A stretch of DNA of 64,000 bases from Epiperipatus broadwayi (taxonomy: Eukaryota > Onychophora > Udeonychophora > Euonychophora > Peripatidae), in contig JAQFVV010000012.1 of assembly GCA_028023455.1 (NCBI GenBank), forward strand, positions 9,584,499 to 9,648,498, in the 5' to 3' direction. The notes below the pieces were generated by a model, which was not told where the DNA came from, made no database searches, and saw only the letters and a list, made by a program, of their open reading frames with translations. Below are positions 13,005 to 22,799 of this stretch, one piece after another (position 1 is the stretch's first letter; the number at the start of each line of letters is the position of its first letter). Made by a program: the position numbers and the translations under genes.

Positions 13005-13134
13005 AAAATTACTAGTCAAGCGTTGTTAGCCGAGAGGTCATCGCAGTCGCCTTGCAAGCAAGTAGTTGGTTGCAGACGGTTGAGGGTTCGCGTCCCGGCC
13101 GATGCTATGACATATGGAAAAAAAAAAAATTACT
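13005..13134 (+). mobile_element. SINE-A, full length, with tRNA-like head and 9-bp target duplication
   Basis: AAAATTACT flanks the element (13005-13013 and 13126-13134). The body runs from AGTCAA through a tRNA-like sequence at 13020-13105 to ATGACATATGG and an A-tail. The A box TAGCCGAGAGG and B box GGTTCGCGTCC are intact, and GCGTTG... pairs with ...CGATGC as an acceptor stem. The anticodon loop CTTGCAA would give UGC (Ala), while other copies read UAC. It is a SINE made almost only of a tRNA plus a short tail. It could be mistaken for a tRNA gene; the multi-copy status and the target duplication argue against that. Confidence 0.85.
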
Positions 13135-13444
13135 TATTAAAAGAAGTTACTAATTCATTTCTTTAAAGGATCCTTAGATTTTGTTCTCCACATTATTTTT
13201 CATGAACATAAATATTTTCAATGACGTATTTATCATAAATATAAAGTTAAAAAGGAAAGATTAAAAAAAAAGGAAAAATAAAGTCTTTTAATTAAAAACG
13301 AAGTAATAGAATTTTTTACAATTTATTATCATTTCAATATTGTGTTAAATTGTCAGATATGTCTGAGCAAAAAAAAAAAAAAATCAAATAAATGAAAACT
13401 CCTCCACTGCTGCTAAAAATTAACATTAAGAAAAATTGCTTTCT

Positions 13445-16400
13445 ATACAAACTTTTAGGCTTGGTGATAAATAAACCAAACTGCAGGAGGTCAATGAATA
13501 GAACACTGCATCTGCTATCAAAAGTTTATTAGAGACAAGGGAAGTTAGGTTTCCAGCCAGCATCACAAACAAGAAATCATAGACTTTTACACAATTTTAA
13601 TCACTGATATGGGGGGGGGGGGGTATGTGTATATATAGTTATATTTAAAGTATAGATGAAGCCATAAATAATGTCTAGGATTTAATTTTGATTTGATTTA
13701 AACTAGACAATATAAATATAATTAATATATTTTTTCTATTTTTTTTTAAAAAAAGAGCCCCATTTTATAATTACTGGTATTAATTGCCACTATATAAAAT
13801 ATAATGTTAATATTAGTTAATAAAAATAATGATTAGTATATATATATACTATGATTGATCAATTTTAATTTTTATATAATATATGCACACACACATATTT
13901 ATAATTAGAAACATTTATATTTTTCACAAATTATTTTTTTAACATTAGGAAAAAATCTGTAGAACCACTGAAAAAAGTCGTGTAGTTATTTTGTTTTGTT
14001 CATTAACGCAAACATTCTGGCTACAAGAAAAGATCTTACAATGAAATTGATAAGGACATACATACCAATACCAAATCAACAAAAAATGATAGTATTAAAT
14101 ATAGGGAATATTCTAAAAGGTAAGACAAAAGAATATAAATTAAAGAATTTAAAAATAAACACAAGAATTAAAAAAAAGAAAAGAAAGATAGTAAAATCCT
14201 AAGAAATAATATAAAAGAACATTTTGACAATAAAACCCAAAGGAAATAAAATGTAAGATAACTCATGATATGAATTTACTTAGTCAGCAAGGACTAGAAA
14301 TGAAAGTAAGATAAAAAATAAAAAAAGAACGCTGAAGGTTATTGTTGCTTTTAATGTTAAACAACAATTGAGAAAGAATTATTCTCAAGTTTAGTAAAAG
14401 ATATAATATAAATTAAATATTTCGAAAGAGTGAAATAGTAATAATAATAATTATTTTTGAGTCTGGTAATATATGTATAAATAGGCTTTTTGTGAGCTGT
14501 TACTAATAAAAACAATCTTTTGCTCACTATTACTTTAGCATACTTATATTGTAAGCTTGAGTAATCAAAAGTTTACCAGATGGGAATGCAGTTTAATATC
14601 CATATACAAAGTGATTCTGACATTTTAACACTTTTTTTATTATCAAGCAAATAACCTGAAATTCAAAAAACACTAAGGAGCTACATAGATCTGACAATAG
14701 TTTAATAACTTAAAAGTGGTCTCTGGATATAGATTTTAACTTTTCTTGTTAAGAACACATGTGAGAAGGTTTTTCCCACTTGATCAGAAAGAAAACTCTT
14801 ACATATGTGTTTAATCACTTGGTTAAAGTGATTTGTTGCCTTAATAAGTTCTTTTTTTGTGTGTGAACCATTACATTCAAAGAAAAAAAAAACATTGGTT
14901 TACTTTAATCAAGAGCATAAAAATCTACATATTCTCATAAACATTTATACAAAAATCAAAACAGTATTTTATTAATTAAATGCCTATTAACATGCTTTGT
15001 TTTTAAACTTATATTTCATAGAATGCTGATTAAAATCACTAAAGCAGACAGTAATATGCTATTGTTTGTCATTTTCAATTATTGCAATTTATTCTAATAT
15101 GAATTTTACATATCATTAAATTTAAATAGTAATAATAATATAATTAGAAGGGATTTGAACTCAGATATTAAAGCTCCCTACAACTATTCACTTGATCCTA
15201 AACAACTAATACACATGACCGTAGGAGAAGAAGGAGGAGGAGAAGGATGAGAAGAAGAAGAATGAATTTATTACATTTATGATAATAAAAATATTGTAAT
15301 CGGAAAATTATAATTAATAATTCTTACATGCTATCATTCAATCATAATAGCTTATTGTCTAAACATTTAAAAGTATATTTCCTAGCAAACTTTATATATA
15401 CAATAATGTTCATATTTAATAAAAATGCAATGCTTAAATCATTGTCTCTTCAAATATCTATATTTAATCCAAATCATTTCTTTTGCTTTGTGCCACATTC
15501 TAATATATGTACTCAATTAATCAGCACATATCATGTCATACAATTAAGCAGTGAGCCTGAATGTAATTTAAACCCGCTGTTTAATCAATTACTTTTAAAT
15601 ACATGATCTATTGATTTGGCTTTCTTTATATATGCACCGACACAAATTAAGATCATTAAGTTTTTATTTTTGTAAATGATCTTTCTCTCAATCCTAATGG
15701 GTGGATTTATTATTTGTTCTAAAATGATTAAAATTATAAAATGGTAAGTGAAATATGCATACTTCTATATAAAATTAACATATCTGTTTTAAAATTGCAA
15801 CATAATATTTGTTCTTTAATCACAAAATGAATATCTGAGCATTAAAATTTTATCATCAAATCATAGGTTCATCTTACAAAGCAAGCATTTGACTTTTCAC
15901 CCCAAAACATTATAAGTTTTCCTCTGCATTGTTTAATAAAATGATAGATTGCCAGAATATAGAGGTCAATGTCCATGGACTGCAATTCAATTTTGCCTCA
16001 TCCAATGTTTGAATTTCATATAATCTCTCAAGCAACAAACCATTACATAATTACTATTGTAAATTTTAAAAGTTCAATATAATAAAATAAAAAATTGAAA
16101 TAAACAAACAAAAAAATTACTTGATAAAGTAATTAATAATAAATTGGATTAGGAACTGTTCATATTAAGATCAAGAGCATTTTGTTTTGAAAGAAAAACA
16201 TCACAAACAATCAAAAATTTTAATAAGATTTTTTAAAATAATAATCATATAAAAGAATTTGATGATGTTCTGGTCATTAAAATATTAGAATTAATTGTGT
16301 AATGAAATGATAGTCATTGATCAACTCCTATCATCATAATTTACAAATTTTATTATTTAATTGCAGTGTTACATTATTTACTTATCTCCTATTTATACTT

Positions 16401-16560
16401 CATAAAAAACTTATTTTTTATTTATATACTTTTCTAATAGGGTATGTATATGCATGACCTTTAATAAAAAAGAAAAGATGATACTTTTTTTTTCACAGAA
16501 AGTGATTTTGTTATATTTTGAACTATTCATCAAAAAAAAAAAAAAACAGACACAAATACA
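13445..16560. other. No gene seen; G13 run and purine tract
   Basis: A vague tRNA-like remnant may lie near 13460-13580. A G13 run sits at 13611-13623 and a polypurine stretch at about 15224-15262. A lysine-rich frame at 13996-14202 (+) and a 92-codon frame at 15328-15606 (+) look like chance frames in AT-rich DNA. A copy of the family C repeat end (AGAAGGGATTTGAACTCAGA) lies at about 15147-15215. Confidence 0.4.
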
Positions 16561-16569
16561 GTTAGAAAA

Positions 16570-17180
16570 AGGTTTACAAGGGAGTGATTATATGATAAAT
16601 TGAAATTTCAGAAGCAACATGGTAAGAGGGGAAGGATATATATGAAAAGGGAATGGGAAGTGGAAATGGTGTGTAGTCCAGGCCAGTCCGAGATGCATGT
16701 CTTCGTTGAGTAAGCATCACATGTCATAAACATTTGAATGACTGAGTCCTATGACAGAGGCTGAGAGGATGGGAGTTGGAGGATTTCCCAAGTGTCTGTG
16801 AGGAGTGGAGGTGGGGATAATTTGGTATCTCTGGTTTTGATAGAGCAAATTAGGTCCAATAGCTTTTGATTCACTGAGTGTACTCTCTGGTCAAAAATAA
16901 TAGCACATCGGAGCAACCAGAGTGCATAGATGAGAAAAACTGATAATCTTAATAGTTGCAAAGACCCCTGTTTATATGGATTCTTGGAGATTGAAGATGG
17001 TATTCCTGTGCAAGGAAAGGCAGGAGTTGATAACATGTCTCAGTCCAAGCAGAAAGGGACATTTAAGTAGGAAGTGCTGGAGGGTTTCATTATCAGTTTT
17101 ACAGAGCTATGAATGCATGGTCATAGGATTAAAGTACTGTTGTAAGAGCAAATTTATCACTGGACTGGGCTTATGAAGCA
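16570..17180 (-). pseudogene. Non-LTR retrotransposon C-terminal remnant (zinc-binding RT tail)
   Basis: This 600-bp island is clearly richer in G+C than its surroundings. On the minus strand one frame (about 17130-17000) reads LCKTDNETLQHFLLKCP, the pattern of the zinc-binding segment following reverse transcriptase in many non-LTR elements (C..C, then ET.QH.L..CP). After a frameshift the open frame 17036-16749 continues with YALWLLRCAIIFDQR, comparable to the ALW-rich helix downstream of that motif. Stops and shifts show decay. Its style differs from the RTE fragments elsewhere in the window, so it is probably a second LINE clade. Confidence 0.55.
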
Positions 17181-17189
17181 AGTGAAGAA

Positions 17190-18430
17190 TAACAATTTCT
17201 AAAACAATATTTTATAGCAACATTAAGTATGATTTTTATGCAATGAGCAGAATCCATTTATGTAAACATCATTTAAAAGATAATGTAAAAAGATAATATA
17301 CTGATTGCTATAATTAAACAAGATATTCGAGTCTTTCACAAAAGAAAACTGTTGACCAAGAGGAAACACAGAATAGTATCAAATGAATAGTATGTGGATA
17401 CATAGACATATTTCTGTTTCATAAATGGGCTACATTGCCTTTTTGTTCTTTCTATTTTTTCTTCTTCTGGACTACACTCAGCTATGAATAATAGCTGATG
17501 AGTATGCTTTACATATAGTTATTAATCCAGAAGTATCTAATAATTCTAATAATTCACTGAAGAGTAATTAAAATAAATAAATAAAAGTACATCCAGTAAA
17601 CTAAAAAAGTAAAAAATGACTATTTCTGCTTTGCTTTTAAAATTGGAAATATATATATATTGTAACTTTTAGCTTTGCAAGAAAGCTAGTGTTTTGTTAT
17701 TAATGATATTTAACTAGAAAAAAAAATTACAAGAAGAAATTTATTAAGTTTAACTATCTCTATAAATTATCTAAGCATAGACAAGCTTAAATAGTTAATG
17801 ATTAAAATGATTCTGTCATGAAGAGATATTATTATGTGCTAAGTGATTGTTTTGCTAAAATATTTAAGCTAAATCTAAAATGTAGGTAATCATGTTGAAG
17901 TTAGAATATTTAATACAAGTTAAAATAACTAGAATAGTGCCTGAGTTAGCTAATACCAACAAGATTAGTTTGTTATAATTTAAATAAAGTATTTATTTAA
18001 ACTAATTCATAATAATAATTAGTCAATTTGTTAAATAATAGTATTAAAATTGAGTTAAGAATTTAAAATTAAATAGATAATCAGTTAATCAAACGACACA
18101 TTGTAATTTTCTCTTTTCTTTTTTTATTTATTTATGAGCATATTCAATAAAAGCAAAACAACAAAAGAAATATATGTATTATCATAGCAAAATTATTTCT
18201 TGGATTCATTAATCATATAAATAGTTCATTAAACTATGTTTTCTTTTCTCCTGATTTATGTAAGATGTGATTATTCTATAAAGTTATTTCAATAAGCATA
18301 TAAGTTCAAAAACCTAATTTCTTCGGTAAGATTGTTTAGTAGTATCATTCTTTGGTAATACATATAATCCTCAGGTTTTCTTCATGATATGTATGTTAGA
18401 TTCCAGATTTGACATAAGGCTTCTATTTTA
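17190..18430. other. No gene seen
   Basis: AT-rich spacer. It may be intronic if the exon candidate at 18436-18543 is real. Confidence 0.35.
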
Positions 18431-18435
18431 TGCAG

Positions 18436-18543
18436 GTGGTGAATTCATTCTTCTAAATCATTATAAGTATGTTCGAGGGAATGGAACGATGATGATGGAC
18501 AGGCATTCTAGCTGCCCATCTGAATATCAGTGGCTATCATCAG
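18436..18543 (+). CDS. Candidate internal coding exon, phase 1-1, unknown protein
   Basis: A 108-bp island of about 44% G+C sits between a pyrimidine-rich acceptor (CTTCTATTTTATGCAG) and a donor (CAG/GTAATT). Only one frame is open. It uses a split first codon and leaves one base at the end, so both junctions are phase 1, the symmetric type common in extracellular modules. The 35 complete codons include NHYKYVRGNGTMMMDRH followed by SSCPSEYQWLSS, a composition unlike the random frames around it, and CpG-bearing CGA and ACG codons persist. I do not recognise the protein; the NGT sequon and single Cys would suit a secreted or surface protein, which is inference. No matching phase-1 neighbour exon was found. 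Confidence 0.5.
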
Positions 18544-18549
18544 GTAATT

Positions 18550-19539
18550 TAACATTTTGTGAAAAATCTGAAGAATAAAAGACCCTTCTTTATCTATGTC
18601 CATTCCTTTTATATCCCTCCGAAAATACATATATGTACATTGAATACTACTCATACTCCATCTTCAAACTTTTATCTTTTTTTAGATTTCTGTTCTCAAA
18701 GTTCTTTTTTTTTGTAGTTACTGTGGCCATATTTAGGTACCAATCTCTCCTTTGCAGAATTTCTATCAATATTTACAATCAGTATTCACTTTTATTATTT
18801 AAACTTGCTCTTATTTAATTGAATGAAAAGAAAACATGATGTGTATTGCCTCAAGGAAAGAAATTTTCTAAGTTTAATCCAATAAAATATTTATTGTATA
18901 CATTAATTTGTATCTATATCAAACATACTTTTTTTATATATATTCATTTCAGCAAAATCTTCAAATTCAACTGCCAACACATCTTGTATGGTTGCAATAT
19001 ATATATATTCATAATTACATTTTCACAGTTCTGTTCTAAATGATAAAATAATAGTTTTTTTCCTTAAATTTTATCAATCCATAAGCTTTACAAATGTGTC
19101 TTTGGAGATTTATTATACATCAACTTTTCAATCAACAAAATGAACCTTACAGTTGAAAAATTAATATCATAATATATCCCTGGTGAAGCATTTATAAAAC
19201 AAATGTTAAACTATAGATTAGATTGCTAGATTTATTTATAAGAAGAATACAAGTCATAATAACACTTTTATTGATATTTTACTCTTGAACTTTGAGCTCA
19301 TGATATTTTTTGCAAGCTCCAATAAATGTAGACTCTTCTAAGTGTGTGTGTGTGTGTGTATTGTAACCATTGAAAAGTGGGTAGTACTTATTGTTTTGTT
19401 GAAAGGTAATTAACACAAACAGTAATAAATAACTAATAAATCTATTTATATAATATCAATATGTTATCTCTACTATAAATTTTATAAACAAATTGATGTG
19501 TATTAATAAATAATATTTAATGTTTATGAAATTAAAATA
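18550..19539. other. No gene seen; short GT microsatellite
   Basis: AT-rich, with a (GT)n run at about 19342-19359. The open frames at 18633-19043 (+) are AT-driven and unlike protein. Confidence 0.4.
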
Positions 19540-19653
19540 TAACTATGTATATAAACATTACAAGCATAAAGCTAAACTAGTCAAAATATAATTAAAATTA
19601 CCCCAAATTCAAAAATTCAACCAGACCAGCAAAAAAATAATAATAATATTAAA

Positions 19654-19697
19654 ACACAACCAAAGGTTTCACTGCTACAAGCAGACTTCTCAAGTGT
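19654..19697 (-). ncRNA. Hammerhead-like ribozyme motif of the PLE, left arm
   Basis: On the minus strand ACAC pairs with GTGT (stem I). The core reads TTGAGAA, then a CTGC/GCAG hairpin, then GAAAC, five bases and GTT before GTGT. Relative to CUGANGA the core has U3 and A8 instead of C3 and G8. Because residues 3 and 8 pair in hammerhead structures, this is a paired double change. Self-cleavage cannot be assumed. Confidence 0.5.
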
Positions 19698-19733
19698 AAA
19701 GAACTACAAAAACTACACAATATATATATAATA

Positions 19734-20030
19734 TTAAACAATACCCACAAATCCATTCACTTCCCGTCCACCCCTAATATTAAAATAACTCTTAAATAAG
19801 TTAATTGCTTCAGAATAATAAATTTTCAATAATAAAGATTCTTTAATTCTTCTTTTGATTTTATTTCTCTCAAAGAAGACAACCTTAGCTTCATCAAAAT
19901 TAATAGTGTGGCCTGTATCTTTTTCATGGACATACAAAGCAGAACTAAGATATCTATTTTTAACTCTACTTTTATGAACCTTTATTCTTTCATTTAAACT
20001 CAAACTACTCTGACCTATTCTGTATCTCAT
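19734..20030 (-). pseudogene. GIY-YIG endonuclease C-terminal part, PLE left arm
   Basis: A 98-codon open frame. It starts within the GIY-YIG domain (IGQSSLSLNERIKVHKS) and continues through YVHEKDTGHTINFDEAK, FFERN.IKRRIKE and the C-terminal Asn-Gly-Phe end. It matches the plus-strand copy 20500-20703 almost codon for codon. The N-terminal GIY motif is absent, so this is only the inverted terminal arm, not a gene. Confidence 0.8.
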
Positions 20031-20040
20031 AAAGTAGCTG

Positions 20041-20703
20041 CTTTAAGGAATTATTGTCATAGGAATAATAAATTAAATAATTCTAGTGGGGTAGCTTTGT
20101 TTCAGAAATGCCAATTTTATAAAGATTACCTGAGGGTTGGTTACTCTGATAAATTTGTTAAAAATATTTTATTTAATAGTAATATTTGTAAGGATGTAAA
20201 GGATAGAGAAAAATATGATTTTATTTCTTTGCCATTTAAATTGTCTTCTTATAAAATTGTATGTAGAAATAGTAAATTGTTTGGAAATAAGAAAATTGTT
20301 TTGAAAAAGGGGTGTTACATTGAATAATTTATTAAATAATACAAAGGAAATTTTTGATAGAAAGACTATTTCTGGTGTAGTATATTTTATCCCTTGTTTA
20401 TTTTATAAGAAGGTCTGCATAGGTCAGAGTAGTTTGAGTTTAAATGAAAGAATAAAGGTTCATAAAAGTAGAGTTTAAAATAGATATCTTAGTTCTGCTT
20501 TGTATGTCCATGAAAAAGATACAGGCCACACTATTAATTTTGATGAAGCTAAGATTGTCTTCTTTGAGAGAAATGAAATCAAAAGAAGAATTAAAGAATC
20601 TTCATTATTGAAAATTTATTATTCTGAAGCAATTAACTTATTTAAGAGTTCTTTTAATATTAAGGGTGGATGGGAAGTGAATGGATTTGTGGGTATTGTT
20701 TAA
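20041..20703 (+). pseudogene. PLE reverse transcriptase C-terminus and GIY-YIG endonuclease, frameshifted
   Basis: The first open part (20097-20327) resembles the region after the RT thumb in Penelope-like ORFs (QKCQFYKDYLRVGYSDKF). After a frameshift near 20320 the frame holds the GIY-YIG domain: SGVVYFIPC, YKKVCIGQSSLSLNERIKVHK. An in-frame TAA at about 20476 is followed by the open segment 20500-20703. Such enzymes nick DNA to prime reverse transcription. The missing RT core, the shift and the stop make the copy inactive. The last residues and stop coincide with those of the minus-strand arm. Confidence 0.85.
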
Positions 20704-20737
20704 TATTATATATATTGTGTAGTTTTTGTAGTTCTTT

Positions 20738-20780
20738 ACATTTGAGAAGTCTGCTTGTAGCAGTGAAACCTTGGTTGTGT
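20738..20780 (+). ncRNA. Hammerhead-like ribozyme motif of the PLE, right arm
   Basis: Same motif as the left arm: ACAT, core TTGAGAA (20742-20748), CTGC/GCAG hairpin, GAAAC (20765-20769), CTTG, GTT (20774-20776), then GTGT. Stem I has one G-U pair where the other arm has G-C. U3/A8 replaces C3/G8, as in the other arm. It lies downstream of the GIY-YIG stop, where Penelope-like elements are known to carry hammerheads in their terminal repeats. Confidence 0.5.
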
Positions 20781-21535
20781 TTTAATATTATTATTTTTTT
20801 TTTTTGCTGGTCTGGTTGAATTTTTGAATTTGGGGTAATTTTAACTATGTATATGTAAATAGGAATAAAAAATCTAACAATATTTGTATGGCTAGCATAT
20901 TTTTCTAAGTTTTCAAAATACATATATCAAATCTATTTTTATTTCAAGGTTTAAAATATTTAAGTGTAATAAATAAGATTCTTAAATTTTTATCATTTAA
21001 TTATACACTTTGTCATTAATATGGCTAAATAACAATGGGAATTTGATTGTATCTAAACCATATCTTAACCCTTTGAGACCGAAAACCGCTTGTTTACGCA
21101 TTAAAAAAAGTTTACAATTTCAACCGCAATAGCGTGCAAACCGTATACGTCACAGTTACGCTTTTTTTTCTTTCTCTCCGCCATTTTTCTATCTTTTTGT
21201 ACGTCTAAAAATTTTTTCTGTGCGATGAAAATTAGATTTTTTTATAGCAATTTTTGTAAAGTACATTATTAAAATTTTGTAATTTTTTTTATCTTTCTAG
21301 ATTTTATCAACCGATAAAAAAAATATACGAGAAAACAATTATTTTACGCTAAACGTAATTACGTTTAACTTTTTGTTGATTGTTTGATTTTGAGGTTTCG
21401 GATTCCCAATTACCTGTAAGTATTCAGCATTCATCATCATCATCTCCCACTAATATATAATAATTGCTTGTAATTCCTTTGGGTTATTTATTTTATTTTA
21501 TTTACTGTTTTTATACATTTCATTGTAGATAAGTT

Positions 21536-22258
21536 TTTATTCATTTTATAGCATACTTTGCTATTATGGTTTGCAATTAATAATGCATAATTTAACTCAC
21601 TCTTACCCTCATGATATTCCAATAATGTAGTAATTATTTTTTACATGCATAACTTAGAATTTACTATTGTTTTATTCATTTCATTGTAGATAACTTTTTA
21701 TTCATTTTATAGCATACTTTGCAGATAACTTTTTATTCATTTGATAGCATACTTTGCTATTATGGTTTGCTATGTAATAATGCATAATTTAGCTCACTCT
21801 TACCCTCATGATATTCCAATAATGTAGTAATTATTTTTTACATGCATAACTTAGAATTTACTACGTTTTTATTCATTTCATTGTAGATAACTTTTTATTC
21901 ATTTTATAGCATACTTTGCAGATAACTTTTTATTCATTTGATAGCATACTTTGCTATTATGGTTTGCTATGTAATAATGCATAATTTAGCTCACTCTTAC
22001 CCTCATGATATTCCAATAATGTAGTAATTATTTTTTACATGCATAACTTAGAATTTACTACGTTTTTATTCATTTCATTGTAGATAACTTTTTATTCATT
22101 TTATAGCATACTTTGCAGATAACTTTTTCATTTATTTGATAGCATACTTTGCTATTATGGTTTGCTATGTAATAATGCATACTTTAGCCTCACCTCTCAC
22201 TGATATTCCAATAATGTAGTAATTATTTTTTACATGCACAACTTAGAATTTACTAAAG
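21536..22258. repeat. Tandem repeat, 197-bp unit, about 3.7 copies
   Basis: The landmark CTCAC... before ATATTCCAATAATGTAGTAA recurs at 21596, 21793, 21990 and 22189, giving spacings of 197, 197 and 199 bp. Within each full unit a segment containing AGATAACTTTTTATTCATTT and TAGCATACTTTGC is itself doubled. The last unit is the most diverged. High identity between the middle units suggests recent unequal exchange. Confidence 0.92.
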
Positions 22259-22310
22259 TTATTACCTGTTATTTTTTTTGATCCTCACTAAAACCTTGCA
22301 TTTCTAATAG

Positions 22311-22433
22311 ATATCCCGCATAGAGGGCCTAGAAAAACAACTGCTTGCAAAAATAGAACATATAGAGTGTCAAGCAGAAAAAAGAATGAAATGGTCACCT
22401 TTTGCCACATTACACCAACAATCTGTAACTCAG
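22311..22433 (+). CDS. Candidate internal coding exon, phase 0-0, amphipathic helix, unknown protein
   Basis: A 123-bp island follows TTGCATTTCTAATAG and ends CAG/GTAGGT, a good donor. The phase-0 frame gives 41 residues: ISRIEGLEKQLLAKIEHIE, a likely coiled-coil helix, then a basic KRMKWSPFATLHQQSVTQ end. A second open frame exists, but its Arg/Thr/Cys-rich translation looks less natural. I do not recognise the family. It does not join directly to 18436-18543, because phases 1 and 0 differ. It lies between the putative piggyBac-like ends, so it may be a captured exon, or those ends may be spurious. Confidence 0.45.
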
Positions 22434-22799
22434 GTAGGTCATGTTATATATTATTTTTTTCTGCATTTTATGATGAATGTGATGAAGCTGTCTATGAAAT
22501 TGTCATTTTAGGCTATATCTTTCAAAATTGAGAGTTTGTGAACCAATGTAAAAATAAAGATATTTAAAAATGTGAAAAATCTCCTTTCTTTAATTATTTT
22601 TTTGTGGTAATGACTATTTTATCAGCTTCATTACATTCTTTCATATTTGCACTTTCTAAAAATGTATATATATTTGTTATTTATTGTAATAAATTAGACA
22701 TTTCATTTAAAATTGTATGTCCTGTAATTTTTTCTGTGAATTCAAAATGGCCGTTCAGGTCTCTAGGGGTTATTAATACAACTCAGTATTAATAGTTAA

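Larger units (their letters stand above)
19540..20854 (+). mobile_element. Penelope-like element remnant with inverted arms and exact 13-bp target duplication
   Basis: TAACTATGTATAT flanks the element at 19540-19552 and 20842-20854. Inside, a minus-strand arm (about 19585-20035) and a plus-strand copy (about 20040-20841) diverge head to head; both contain the last about 450 bp of the element. An inverted partial copy of the 3' part ahead of the body is a known arrangement of Penelope-like elements. The short extra stretch 19553-19584 at the left matches the small tail extension such elements often carry. Each arm holds a hammerhead-like motif (19654-19697 minus, 20738-20780 plus). RT domain sequence upstream of the C-terminal region is missing. 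Confidence 0.85.
21065..22776. mobile_element. Possible piggyBac-like element (TTAA, CCCTTTGAGACC ends)
   Basis: TTAA at 21065-21068 is followed by CCCTTTGAGACC. At 22758-22769 GGTCTCTAGGGG is its inverse with two mismatches in 12, followed by TTATTAA, which contains a displaced TTAA. Such ends are typical of piggyBac-type elements. The first 350 bp retain many CpGs, unusual for this window. The interior holds a 197-bp tandem repeat and an exon-like island but no recognisable transposase. The ends could be coincidental. Confidence 0.45.

Noticed and set aside
13020-13105. A tRNA gene with a cloverleaf-like fold
   Set aside because: The same sequence recurs at 38.9, 39.7 and 46.2 kb with A-tails and target duplications, so it is the head of a SINE.
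14000-14200. Lysine-rich 68-codon frame
   Set aside because: Low-complexity A-rich DNA; expected by chance at this base composition.
16976-17176. 66-codon plus-strand frame in the G+C-rich island
   Set aside because: Antisense of the LINE C-terminal remnant, whose minus-strand motif (ETLQHFLLKCP) is convincing.
17485-17515. CTGATGAG in plus orientation
   Set aside because: No GAAA element or closing stem within range.
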